This document shows positions 1 to 9,770 of a stretch of DNA of 64,000 bases, piece by piece. The translations under genes were made by a program, and so were the position numbers. The notes beneath the pieces are model-generated. The model made no database searches. It saw nothing but the letters and a program-made list of their open reading frames with translations, and was not told the origin of the DNA. Position 1 is the stretch's first letter. The number at the start of each line of letters is the position of its first letter. Source of the stretch: Crossaster papposus (taxonomy: Eukaryota > Echinodermata > Asteroidea > Velatida > Solasteridae); contig JBAIAA010000871.1 in NCBI GenBank assembly GCA_037893245.1, forward strand, positions 124,001 to 188,000, read 5' to 3'.

Positions 1-1
1 C

Positions 2-64
2 TTCAAAGAGACAACCATTCCTGGCATCATCGAGTATATGTATAGCAGCATTGAGAAGTTTTGA
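2..64 (+). CDS. Possible C-terminal end of an upstream gene
   Basis: The first 60 bases are open in one plus-strand frame and end in TGA at 62-64. The 20 readable residues begin FKETTIPGII and end SSIEKF, which looks more like protein than random AT-rich sequence. No family can be named from so little. It could be the last exon of a gene starting before the window, or chance. Confidence 0.2.
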   Translation, partial: FKETTIPGIIEYMYSSIEKF

Positions 65-1667
65 ATACTAATGAGGACGATTCCATTAGCGTCAAAGGGT
101 GGATCAGTTTGCACTAACAGGGAACAATACCCGGTAAGTCTCTCCTCCATTGTCTTATATAATTCTAATTATATTGCAGGTAAGTACCTTTATGTAATTG
201 GGGAATTATTGGGTCTATATGAGAATACGACTCGCAACAAAAAAATCATTTTTCTCTTGTTTTTACCTTGTTGAAGAAGTCGAGGCACAAATTCAGAATA
301 CCCCGCCACACGTATACATGTACGTCTGCCCTGACTTTGTATCCGGATAATACGCGCTGTACGTACTGTATGCTGTACAGCTAATGAGTGTTCACGATTA
401 TTTTTCGTATTTTTCGGAGGCCAGCCCAGAGATATAAAATGCCCGCGAAAACTGCGCCCTCTACCGGTATTGGTGTCGGTGTCGGAGGTCCATTCCATTA
501 AACATTTCGGGGGTAGGGTACGTTGCGCTGGAGGGGTGACGGTTTGTTTTATTGAAATTAAACGAGTTCCAGGGTATCCCTTGGTGGGATTTTGTTTGTT
601 TTTGTTTGTTCTCACTTCTCTGGTTTCTCCCATAGATAACAGATAACAATGTGGGCGATAAACAAATCAAATTAAACAATGTCATTTTAAACGTGGGTTT
701 CATAACGTAAAAGTCATGAGAGGGGTGATTGTGTGGCGAAAAGAGGAAGATCTCTCGGGCTCAAAACAGATTCTTCAGAAATTCAGGGAGAAATTGTTTT
801 CGAGCTTGGGAGATATCCTCTATCCACGTTTTTTTATGGTTAGAATTGTTAATACTTTTTAATGCTTTCAAATAAAACTGGCAGTGGGAGTCGGGTTATC
901 ATGATCAACAAATCGCCAAACTATTGGGTATGCAAGAAGAGTGGCTCTCGTACGATGCAGTTTATTAAGGAACATTCAACATAAAAACTTACTCAACGTC
1001 ATCTTTTAACATTATTATCTGCTCACTAAATGTTTTTCAACGGAAAACAAACCGATCTCTTAGATACCATAACTCTAGTACCGGTTATACGTTTCGTGTT
1101 GTCTACCCCCTAAGTCCCCATTACATCAAATACAATAAATTAAAACCAAAACACTTGATAGTTGATACATATACATGTATACGGTAATAAACAAATTGAC
1201 GTTCACAATATAGTTTATACGGTAAAGTAATCGATAATCAAGACGAGCGTTTAAAATTAAATATACCAATTTATATAAAAATGTGTTGTTCACTAAAAAC
1301 ATGACGACCATCATGTATCCTAAATATTAAAACAATTGGGCAGTTCGTCGTCAAAAGATGAAAGATATTCAAAACAAAATTATTCGCCAACAAGATCAAA
1401 GAAGCTTTTAATCACAAAACTTACAACCTCAGAGTCTCAGTGAGCAAAACTTATTCTTAAACGCTATTGTTTCTGATATGACTCATGCTGCCTTTGCTTT
1501 GCACAAAATGAGTCATACTGCATAATCCCTCAAATGCATCATAACAAATGATCAGGCTGTCGCAGTCGTTGTTGGTGTAAATGTCAAACTTGTTAAGCAC
1601 TGCAAATATTACTTGTTGGCAGTGACGGTGATTACTCAAAAGTAGCTTTAGCGACTTGTGACTCAAT

Positions 1668-1673
1668 TTTATT
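1668..1673 (-). terminator. Poly(A) signal of zinc-finger gene 1
   Basis: AATAAA is read on the minus strand about 20 bases after the stop codon of the zinc-finger ORF. The same signal at the same distance follows the second zinc-finger gene (14121-14126), which supports a real 3' end. Confidence 0.6.
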
Positions 1674-1693
1674 AGTTGGGTTTAATCACAAAA

Positions 1694-2809
1694 TTATCTC
1701 TCTCTCTCATCGCTGTCGGTGTGGTCCATCTTGTGGTTTTTCAGGTAGTTGTTGCGACTGAACGATTTTTCACAGATGTCGCATGCATGCGGTTTCTTAT
1801 TGGTGTGGGTCATCTGGTGTCGCTTGAGGTCTCCATTCTGCCTGAACGATTTTCCACAGATTTCGCAAGCGTATGGCTTCTCATTGGTGTGGGTCATTTG
1901 GTGTTGCTTGAGGTTTCCATTGTGCGTGAATGATTTTCTACAGATGTCGCATGTGTACGGTTTCTCATTGGTGTGGGTCATCTGGTGTCGCTTGAGGGTT
2001 CCACTTTGTGTAAATGATATTCCACAGATGTCGCATGTGTACGGTTTCTCATTGGTGTGGGTCATCTGGTGTTGCTTGAGGTTTCCATTCTGCGTGAATG
2101 ATTTTCTACAGATGTAGCATGTGTACGGTTTCTCATTGGTGTGGGTCATCTGGTGTTGCTTGAGGTGTCCACTCTGATTGAACGATTTTTCACAGATGTC
2201 GCATTTGTACGGTTTCTCATTGGTGTGGGTCATCTGGTGTCGGTTGAGGGTTTTCTCCTGATTGAATGATTGTCCACAGATGTCGCATGTGTACGGTTTT
2301 TCATTGGTGTGGGTCATCTGGTGTCGCTTGCGGTCACCATTGTGCGTGAATGATTTTCCACAGATGTCGCATGCGTACGGTTTCTCATTGGTGTGGGTCA
2401 TCTGGTGTTGCCCGAGGTTTTCACTTTGCTTAAACGATTTTCCACATCTGTACGGTTTCTCATTGGTGTGGGTCAAAATATGGTGTCGCTTGAGGTTTCT
2501 ATTATGTGCAAATGATTGTCCACAGATGTCACATTTGTACGGTTTCTCATTGGTGTGGGTCATCTGGTGTCGCTTGAGGTTTCCACTCCACGCAAACGAT
2601 ATGCTGCAGATGTCGCATGTGTACGGTTTCTCATTGGTGTGGGATATTTGATGTCGCTTGAGGTTAGATTTTAATGTAAAGGTTTGGCTGCAGATGTCGC
2701 ATGAGTAATTTCGGCAAAGATTTGACCGTGTCTTAATTGCTGTCTCCTCCAAACTAGCAGTCTCGTCTACATCAGACTCTTCAAAATGTGCAAAGAAAAA
2801 TAGGAGCAA
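1694..2809 (-). CDS. C2H2 zinc-finger protein 1, 12 finger units, last exon
   Basis: The ORF encodes an array of C2H2 (Kruppel-type) fingers of the form CDICGKSF-x5-LKRHQMTH joined by TNEKPY linkers. Such proteins are nuclear and usually bind DNA through residues -1, 2, 3 and 6 of each helix. I count 12 units. Finger 3 has a two-residue insertion between its zinc histidines, and finger 4 has lost the first half of its CxxC knuckle (reads YRCGKSF), so 11 can bind zinc. The upstream part (ESDVDETASLEETAIKTRSN) is acidic and is also readable upstream of gene 2. The open frame begins at a TTG, with no ATG before the fingers. A pyrimidine-rich tract ending in AG near 2775 suggests a splice acceptor, so this is probably the last exon of a gene whose first exon is not identified. 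The order of helix residues differs from gene 2, so the DNA target should differ. Confidence 0.8.
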   Translation of the reverse strand: MLLFFFAHFEESDVDETASLEETAIKTRSNLCRNYSCDICSQTFTLKSNLKRHQISHTNEKPYTCDICSISFAWSGNLKRHQMTHTNEKPYKCDICGQSFAHNRNLKRHHILTHTNEKPYRCGKSFKQSENLGQHQMTHTNEKPYACDICGKSFTHNGDRKRHQMTHTNEKPYTCDICGQSFNQEKTLNRHQMTHTNEKPYKCDICEKSFNQSGHLKQHQMTHTNEKPYTCYICRKSFTQNGNLKQHQMTHTNEKPYTCDICGISFTQSGTLKRHQMTHTNEKPYTCDICRKSFTHNGNLKQHQMTHTNEKPYACEICGKSFRQNGDLKRHQMTHTNKKPHACDICEKSFSRNNYLKNHKMDHTDSDERER

Positions 2810-2954
2810 AAAGTAAAATTTTCTACTAAAAGAATTGGCGTCGTCACTCTGTTCTTCGCATACACAGTATATTCAGCGGCGTAATTAGGGTAAATTTGTT
2901 AAGGGGTACTTAGTTACGGTTGTCCCACCGCTCGACCCGTCCCACCGCTCGACC

Positions 2955-3155
2955 TGTCCAACAAAGGTGCTTCAAGTTTATAGCACAAAAAGTCTTGCTC
3001 AGTAATAAAAGGTTATCGGTCAAAACTCCTTGTGCTTTTCATTCAAAACAAAAATCTGCAGAATTACCAGTCACAAACAATGAATATCAACTGAAATATT
3101 GGTTTGTACTTTGTCTTTGTAACCCCGTTTTTTCCAAGGAAATTGTTTCAACTAA
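2955..3155. mobile_element. Degraded MITE upstream of zinc-finger gene 1
   Basis: This stretch (AGCACAAAAAGTCTTGCTC and onward) matches the interior of the intact MITE at 28671-28914 and the segment 16560-16750 upstream of zinc-finger gene 2. The terminal repeats are lost. It lies in the presumed promoter or first-intron region of the zinc-finger gene and predates the segmental duplication. Confidence 0.55.
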
Positions 3156-3185
3156 ACAAATGTTGGTGCTATTCTAAACAAAACA

Positions 3186-4010
3186 TTAACCCTAACCCTC
3201 CCGGCTCGTTTGGCTAAGACATAACCTCAATCCTCCTATATCCTTCTGTAGTAAAGAGTTAAAAGCTCAAGGAACCTGGATCCTTCTAAATCCTTCTCAA
3301 TTCTGCTAGTATGGCTAATGCCCTGAATCCTTCTAGATCCTCCTGCCTGCTGGGGGATGTTTTTGGGGGTCTGTGTAAACTGATTACTTATCCAACAAAT
3401 TACCCTCAAACAAATGGAAGTGCCCAGTACAATGACCTTTTCATACCAGGACAAGGGCCACAGAAATTCCATTGTATGCACAACACTATGCACATGTGTT
3501 TCTTATTGATAATACATAAACATACATTGTCCAGAGACCCTTTCAGCACTAACCCACTGACCTTGCAGTATACACTTACCTTCCAGTACACACATTTGCC
3601 ATGCACACAAATGCAAGCCCTAAAAATAACCAAGTCAGAAGCATGCATTCCCCATGCCATTACAATGTACACAAATGCAAGCCCTAAAAATAACGAAGTC
3701 AGAAGCAGGCATTCCCCATGTCATTACACTGTACACAAATGCAAGCCCCCTCCCCCATAACCTAGATCCTTCTGGATCCTATTTTGGGCAAGCTGCATAC
3801 AACCTCAATCCTTCTCTTTCCTCTTGTGTCAAATACAGCCTGATAACCTCAATCCTTCTCAATCCTTCTCAATCCCTCCCATAGCAAAACCCCATCTGCC
3901 CTCAATCCTTCTGGATCCTCCTCCACTGCAATGTCCTAATAACCTCAATCCTTCTAAATCCTTCATTTTGTACAAGAGGATTTAGAAGGATTTGGGAGGG
4001 TTAGGGTTAA
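3186..4010. mobile_element. TTAA-flanked non-autonomous element with telomere-like ends
   Basis: The segment starts TTAACCCTAACCCTCCC and ends with the exact inverse, GGGAGGGTTAGGGTTAA. Excluding the TTAA at each end, the termini are CCCTAACCC...GGGTTAGGG, the pattern of piggyBac-type MITEs (TTAA target duplication, ends beginning CCCT). The interior is non-coding, with many dispersed AATCCTTCT/GGATCC-like units at 3225-3340 and 3760-3975 and a duplicated stretch near 3600-3750. It shares its ends with two 90-bp elements at 31172 and 32825. The superfamily is inferred from the ends only. Confidence 0.7.
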
Positions 4011-4478
4011 GGCAAGGTGGCGGTTAGTCAACAAGGTCCGTACTGGGCTCTGATATTTCTTTCGATTTGTGCTGCTTCTAGCCTGCTTTGCTCTGTAAAT
4101 TGTACATCATTTGAAGGAGTTTGTCCTGCTGACTTCACTGGACTGTATCATCATGTGATTGAGGGCACTGCAGAGGAATTCCGGACAGATCTTGTGTTGG
4201 ACTTTTACCTTCTTCAGTCGGTTTTTCTGCATAAGAGTGTAAGCAGTTGCAGCACACACGACACACTCGACCGACTCCATTATGGCCTGCATGGCAGTTT
4301 TTTGCGTGGTGCCCACCAGCTATTGTTCCCTTATGTGCATCTTCACTAAGCAGCATTGTGTACCATGGCTGAACCATAAACAACTCATCAGGACTTACAA
4401 GAAAATTAAGTTTGGAAATGCCCCGGTGTTTACTACCACAACTCAACATCATCATTTCATATCTTATTAACTGTATGT

Positions 4479-4505
4479 GGAGATATAGAAGACAATCCTG
4501 GGCCT
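4479..4505 (+). other. 2A-like ribosome-skipping motif (GDIEDNPGP)
   Basis: The codons read GDIEDNPGP, matching the 2A consensus D(V/I)ExNPGP, at which ribosomes release the nascent chain between the final G and P. It follows a hydrophobic stretch (ILLTV), typical of the 2A-like sequences described at the N-termini of APE-type non-LTR elements. An ATG at 4418 opens a hydrophobic leader (MPRCLLPQLNIIISYL) that is out of phase with the motif by one base. This suggests a one-base loss in this decayed copy. Confidence 0.75.
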
Positions 4506-4648
4506 GTGAAGGATCCCTGTGGTAGTTGCAGTCGCCCAGTGAAACGAAATCAGAGATCTATTATCTGTGAAGACTGCAACCAATCTTGGCACCACAAATG
4601 CATCCCTGACATGCCCATCACCCTGTACAATGAGCTGATATGTAGTAC

Positions 4649-4935
4649 TGTAACGTAGATTTCTCTGTGTTCTACACCACACACAGGAAGGACTCTTGAC
4701 GCAAGTATTCTGTATTTCCGGTGATTCTCTCTGGTTTATTGTGACCTCTTGCCGACCAAAACATGGACTTCAGGCTCCCGCAATCACGCGGCACCCGAAC
4801 TGGTTAGAACTGGTTCGGCGCTTGCGCAATCCAAAGGCGGGTTTCCGGGGCGCACCAGCAGGAGCCACCAGGGCGATCCCACCACCGTGGAATCGCTCCA
4901 GCGCCCTCTACCGCCCAACCGGCACGGGCGTTACA
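4649..4935 (-). repeat. Long terminal repeat, left copy
   Basis: 287 bp, TG...CA ends, identical by eye to 6066-6352. It is the 3' LTR in the element's minus orientation and lies beside the polypurine tract (minus strand GTGGGGGG). Confidence 0.85.
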
Positions 4936-5164
4936 CAGCCCCCCACGAAGACCTTGTTTGCCCCCAAACAAGACCATGGGCGCTGCTGCCGCACCCCGGC
5001 CAACCGCCCTGGAAAACGCATAACGCCAACAATTACACAACAATTTACATTACAAAAAAATGAAAAGTTCAAAAGTTCCCGCCTAGTAGGTGGGAGGTGG
5101 CCTGAAGCTGCTCCCAGAATTCCGGTGGAATGTCTCTCCACGCCTGGGCCGTCTCCCCGAGGCG

Positions 5165-5415
5165 CGTGCGTGGTCCGACTCCGTCGCGCATGCACAGTCC
5201 GACTCCGTCGCGCATGCGTGGTCCAACTCCGAGGCGCATGCGTGGTCCGACTCCAAGGCGCACGCGTGGTCCGCCAGACGACCCCAAGCTCTGGCACCCC
5301 CAGCTCCGGCACACCCCCAGCTGTCAAGACTTGACTGGCTCCTGTGACTGGCTCATGTGACTGGCTCCTGTGACTGGCTCTTGTGACTGATTCCTGTGAC
5401 TGGCTCTTGTGACTG
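5165..5415. repeat. Minisatellites inside the LTR element
   Basis: Two arrays: about four copies of a roughly 27-bp unit containing GCATGCGTGGTCCGACTCC (5165-5280), then about six copies of a 13-bp unit like CTCCTGTGACTGG (5336-5415). An imperfect duplication around CCGTCTACAGCATGG recurs at about 5523 and 5668. None is coding. Confidence 0.7.
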
Positions 5416-6065
5416 ATGAGCTGGCTTAGAGAGCGTGGGCGTCCCGGCGAGGCCCCGCCCCCGCTGCTCCGACGGGCACGGCTCGGGCTCGCTCCGAGTG
5501 TTGCGAGCCGTGTGCCGCGCCGCCGTCTACAGCATGGGCCGGGCCCCCCCGACTCGGTTTCATTCCTGCAGAAGATCCAGAGAATGTCTCGACGAGGCCC
5601 CGCCCCCCACTGCATCCACGGGCACAGCTTGGGATTGTTCCGCGTGGAACCATCCGTCTGCTGCGCCGCCGTCTACAGCATGGGGCGGCCCCCCGACAGA
5701 CCTGGTAGCGGACCCGGACAAATATGGAGAAGGGCGCCCTCTCTCCAAATCGGAGTGGACGCACTGAAGCCCCAGCCATTGGCGCATGTCCCGAAATTCC
5801 CGCTATCCTTCTCCAACTCCTCCCCCAGGAAACATCCAGACTCCCAAGTCCCCATAACCTCCCTAGAGTTCCCCAAAACATCCCTAAAGAAGGCCTCTAA
5901 CTCCGCCAGCGTGATGTACGGAATGCACCGGCTCCTGGGCCCATGCCTTGGCCTGCCCTCTCGCCGTGGGGCGAGTTGGCTGCCGTGCTATCGTGGTTTT
6001 CTGAAAACATGAACACTTCACCTGGTCTTTCCTTAGTCCTCCTGCATGCCGACCGCTGCCACCAA

Positions 6066-6352
6066 TGTAACGTAGATTTCTCTGTGTTCTACACCACACA
6101 CAGGAAGGACTCTTGACGCAAGTATTCTGTATTTCCGGTGATTCTCTCTGGTTTATTGTGACCTCTTGCCGACCAAAACATGGACTTCAGGCTCCCGCAA
6201 TCACGCGGCACCCGAACTGGTTAGAACTGGTTCGGCGCTTGCGCAATCCAAAGGCGGGTTTCCGGGGCGCACCAGCAGGAGCCACCAGGGCGATCCCACC
6301 ACCGTGGAATCGCTCCAGCGCCCTCTACCGCCCAACCGGCACGGGCGTTACA
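6066..6352 (-). repeat. Long terminal repeat, right copy
   Basis: 287 bp, identical by eye to 4649-4935. It is the 5' LTR in the element's minus orientation and is followed on that strand by the primer-binding site complement (TGGTGGCAGCGG) at about 6052-6064. Confidence 0.85.
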
Positions 6353-9300
6353 GTACTCTAGATTGGTTCTGCCCTTATTGTATTTACAAGCTACCATTTT
6401 CATCGTGCTCCGACAGTTCATTTCATGAGGAATTTGGCAGTGATCGAGAGCTCAATTCTACACTGGAACCTGATAATAATTTGGATGCTTATCCTTGGGA
6501 CTTTCTTTCAGCTTCAAAGACTTACAAGAATTCCATCTCTGGTCTACTTCTCAACGCTCGCAGTATTTCCAGCAAGCAACAGGACATGCAGTCATTTCTC
6601 GAGCTTCATCCAGTAGACATTGTCTGTATCACAGAAACATGGCTGTCGGAAAATGATGCCCTAAGCATACCTGGTTATTCTAATTTCAGACGGGACAGAA
6701 ATAACCGAGGTGGTGGCATCATGGCAATAGTTAAGGATTCGTTGCTTCCGGCTCATCTAGACCACCTTAACCCCACTGACATTGAGGTAACTTTCTTATC
6801 ACTGACCCTGAGACACTCAAAATGGCTTGTTGGAATTGTGTACCGTCCCCAAACTCAAATGTAACATTCTTTGATAAACTGCAAGATGTATGTGACAACC
6901 TTCAATCAGATCTTTGTAACTTTGAGGGAATGATACTGATAGGCGACTTCAATGTGAACTGGTGTACAGAATCTTCTTCCCTGACACATTTGCAAGGAGT
7001 GATCAACTCAATAGGCCTCAATCGACTGGTTGATGAAGTGACGCGGCCATCAAATAATTCTTCATCTACTGGGACTATCATCGATCTCATTTTTACAAAC
7101 CGGCAAGAGAAATTCTGTTCAGTAGAAACAGTGGCCAATCCAGTGAGCAGTGATCACCACGCAGTGTTCTTCTCATTTGTTGCGAACAGAACCCCCCCTG
7201 AACCCAAAATCATTCGTTCATTTATGCAGTACAAGAAAGCCGACTTCGAACATTTGGAGACACTTTTACATCTTGCGCCATGGACTGCATTCATGAACGA
7301 TAGTGATCCCACAGCATCATGGGAAGGGTTCATGGACATACTGGATGCAGCCATTCGAGACAGCATTCCAAGGAAAACATGCAATCGGCGCATGTCCCCA
7401 TGGATTACACCCATACTGAAAAACCTCATCAAAAAGAAACAACAACTCTTTGTCAAGGCCAAATTGAGTGGTGACAGCAATGACTGGGACAGCTATAAAC
7501 TAATCCGCAATGAGGTCAAAAACAAAACCAAGAAGGAATACTGGAAATACATCAATGACATTTTTGCTCTAAAAGATAACAAACGTAGCTTTTGTAACTT
7601 TGTTAAGGACCAAAGAAAATCTAAAAGTCCACCTGCATTCAGGACCGTCGAGTCACAGCTCCACAAGCCTACTGATATTTGCCACGCGTTCAACACATTC
7701 TTCACTTCTGTCCACACCCCGGCAGAGGCTCCTGAAGAGACCCCACCAACTTGTGACCTCCCCATTCCAGAGATTCACCCCACAACAGTGAACCTTGACT
7801 GGCTTGTTAAGTCGTTGTCCAACTTAAATCCTCATAAAGCACCAGGCCACGATGCTGTACCACCTAGAATTCTAAAAGCAACTGCAACATCAATTGCTCC
7901 GCCCTTGGTGCGATTGATGAACTCGTCCTTAACTACTGGTGTTGTCCCCGCAGATTGGAAACTCTCCCAAATAACTCCGGTCTTCAAGGCTGGCAGCCGT
8001 GCAGATATCAAGAACTACCGTCCAGTTGCGCTGACGTCAATCATCTGCAAGTTGTTGGAGAGGGCTGTTACTGACAACATCAACGACCATGTAACATCAC
8101 TTTGCCTGAGCAACCCAAAACAACATGGTTTCACTGCCCACAAATCATGCGTCACCCAGCTAGCAAACACTATTCACGATTGGGCAACTATCTTGGATAA
8201 ACCTCGCCCTCCTCGAATTGACGTAATTTTCCTCGATTTCAGTAAGGCTTTTGATGTCATGCCACACCATATGTTACTTAACAAACTTGCCAACAACTTC
8301 AATATTCGTGGATCAACATGGACCTGGATAAAGTCATTCCTAATAGGTCGTCAACAACGTGTCGCATATCGGGGATGCTTCTCTGCGTGGGCACCAGTTA
8401 CTTCAGGTGTCCCCCAGGGCAGTGTCCTTGGCCCCCTTCTGTTTAATCTATTTATTAATGACATTTCTCATAAATTGACCACAAATTGTGCACTCTTTGC
8501 GGATGATACACTCCTCTATCAGCCAATTCACTCAACCCAAGATGAACTCTCCCTCCAGTCGGACCTGACTACACTTGAACAATGGAGTAATCTCAATCGC
8601 ATGCAGCTGAATATCAAGAAAACCAAGGTCATGCACATATCCAGATCCCGGAAACCAGCAGTTCTTCCAAGTTACATTCTCCATGGTCAACCGCTCAGTT
8701 TTACACCTAAATTCAAATATCTTGGCGTTATCATCAACGATTCACTGAACTGGAACGATCACGTCGATACCATTGTTAAAAAGGCCAATAAGACATTAGG
8801 CTTTATCTGGCAGATTGCTGGTGGTGCTTCGACCAAGGCTTTGACATCACTCTATCGTTCACTTGTCTTGCCCGTACTTGAATATGGATTACCAGCGTGG
8901 TCCCCCGACACAGCATCTAATGCAGCCAAACTCGAAAGAGTGCAGAGAAGAGCAAGCAGGATGTGTCTTAAACAGCCCAAAGGTGCCATGTCATATGAGG
9001 ACCGAACACATGCTTTGAATTGGATGACCTTAGATGCTCGTAGACAAAAGCATTGTTTCCTTTACAGTCAAGGTCCTATTTAATTTAGTGAACTGCCAAT
9101 CAGTGAAGGCCAGCACTGTAGTTAACACTCGACACCAGGATTCTCTGGTTTTTTGTCATCACTATGCCAGAACTCAAACCCTAAAAAAGACACCTGGCCA
9201 TGTTTTCCCCCGAATCTGGAGTAGTCCATCACATATAAGGGACTCTCTTTTGATTGAATCTTTTTCACAATTCAACACCAGATTATCTAATCATTATAAA

Positions 9301-9424
9301 GAGTGTTAAGCTATTCATGTTTTTCTACAAATAATTAAGGTTTGCGAGTGCAAAAGTGGTTTCATGGGGTGACGGATGGAAAGTTCTCTGCTGAAAGGAG
9401 TAAAATGTCACTAAATATTTGCTA

Positions 9425-9770
9425 GGGTGTTTGTGTTTTGTATTGTTTTGTGTAAAATTGTTTTGTGTTTAGTTGTTTTGTGTTAGTTAATTGGTTTTGT
9501 TTTGTGTTTAGTTGTTTTGTGTTAGTTAGTTTGTTTTGTGTTAGTTAATTTGTTTTGTGTTAGTTAATTTGTTTTGTTTTGTGTTTAGTTGTTTTGTGTT
9601 GTGCTGTTTTTGTGTTGTGTTGTTTTTGTGTTGTGTTGTTTTTGTGTTAATTTGTTTTGTGTTTATTTGTTTTGTGTTGTGCTGTTTTTGTGTTAATTTG
9701 TTTAGTTTTGTGTTTAGTAGTTCTGTGTTTAGTTGTTTTGTGTGTTTGTTTGGTTTTGTTTTTTCTATTT
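9425..9770. repeat. TTTTGTG-rich minisatellite in the LINE 3' region
   Basis: Degenerate tandem units such as TTTTGTGTTTAGTTG and TTTTGTGTTAGTTAA. The open frame here is a simple-sequence artefact. Bases 9770-10125 are non-coding 3' region of the same element. Confidence 0.7.

Larger units (their letters stand above)
217..3183. repeat. Segmental duplication unit A carrying zinc-finger gene 1
   Basis: This segment aligns with 10203-16766 over the downstream region (near 220-1680), the zinc-finger ORF and the upstream region (2820-3180). The first part is also matched by 16910-17287. Unit A lacks the 2.56-kb insertion found in unit B at the position equivalent to about 1075. Apart from the zinc-finger ORF, bases 220-1690 contain no coding sequence I can support; small open frames there are not conserved between the copies. 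Confidence 0.8.
4649..6352 (-). mobile_element. Small non-autonomous LTR retrotransposon (TRIM-like)
   Basis: Two 287-bp direct repeats (4649-4935 and 6066-6352) begin TGTAACG and end CGTTACA, and I see no difference between them. GTAC flanks both sides (4645-4648 and 6353-6356). Orientation is minus: next to the right LTR, the minus strand reads TTGGTGGCAGCGGT, a primer-binding site starting TGG. Next to the left LTR it reads a purine-rich tract (GTGGGGGG), and AATAAA lies in the LTR on that strand. The 1130-bp interior is GC-rich, unlike the AT-rich surroundings, and encodes no recognisable gag or pol. A short minus frame near 5670-5910 (LAELEAFFRDVLGNS) may be a gag remnant. Identical LTRs imply a recent insertion, so a mobilising partner should exist elsewhere in the genome. 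Confidence 0.85.
4518..9309 (+). pseudogene. Retrotransposon polyprotein: PHD, APE endonuclease, reverse transcriptase
   Basis: The PHD finger reads CGSC...CEDC...WHHKC up to 4648. Its last pair, CPYC, resumes at 6367 in the same frame once the LTR element and one copy of its GTAC target duplication are discounted. The same frame runs into an APE-type endonuclease (ITETWLS catalytic Glu, then GDFNVN and SDHHAVF catalytic Asp/His). A one-base loss at about 6860 shifts the frame, which then continues to 9083. The reverse transcriptase carries SGVPQGSVLGPLLF and FADDTLLY, the catalytic aspartates. A second shift near 9060 moves the C-terminus (ending NHYKEC) to another frame ending at 9309. All domains thus belonged to one long ORF behind the 2A motif. 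Catalytic residues persist, so decay is moderate, but this copy cannot make a full protein. Confidence 0.8.

Noticed and set aside
1749-2651. Plus-strand frames rich in VIWCRLR and GFSLVW units
   Set aside because: Antisense translations of the zinc-finger repeats; the minus frame has conserved C2H2 ligands, the plus frame no domain.
3186-4010. Interstitial telomere repeat
   Set aside because: Only about two TTAGGG-type units occur at each end, in inverted orientation next to TTAA, which fits transposon ends better than a telomere fusion.
4017-4349. 110-codon frame with a hydrophobic start, possible secreted protein
   Set aside because: It begins at GTG, not ATG, lies in the 5' region of a decayed LINE, and matches nothing I recognise.
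4696-6361. Several GC-rich frames of 100 to 235 codons on both strands
   Set aside because: They cover LTRs and GC-rich minisatellites; stops are rare because of base composition. No gag or pol motif was seen apart from a weak short fragment.
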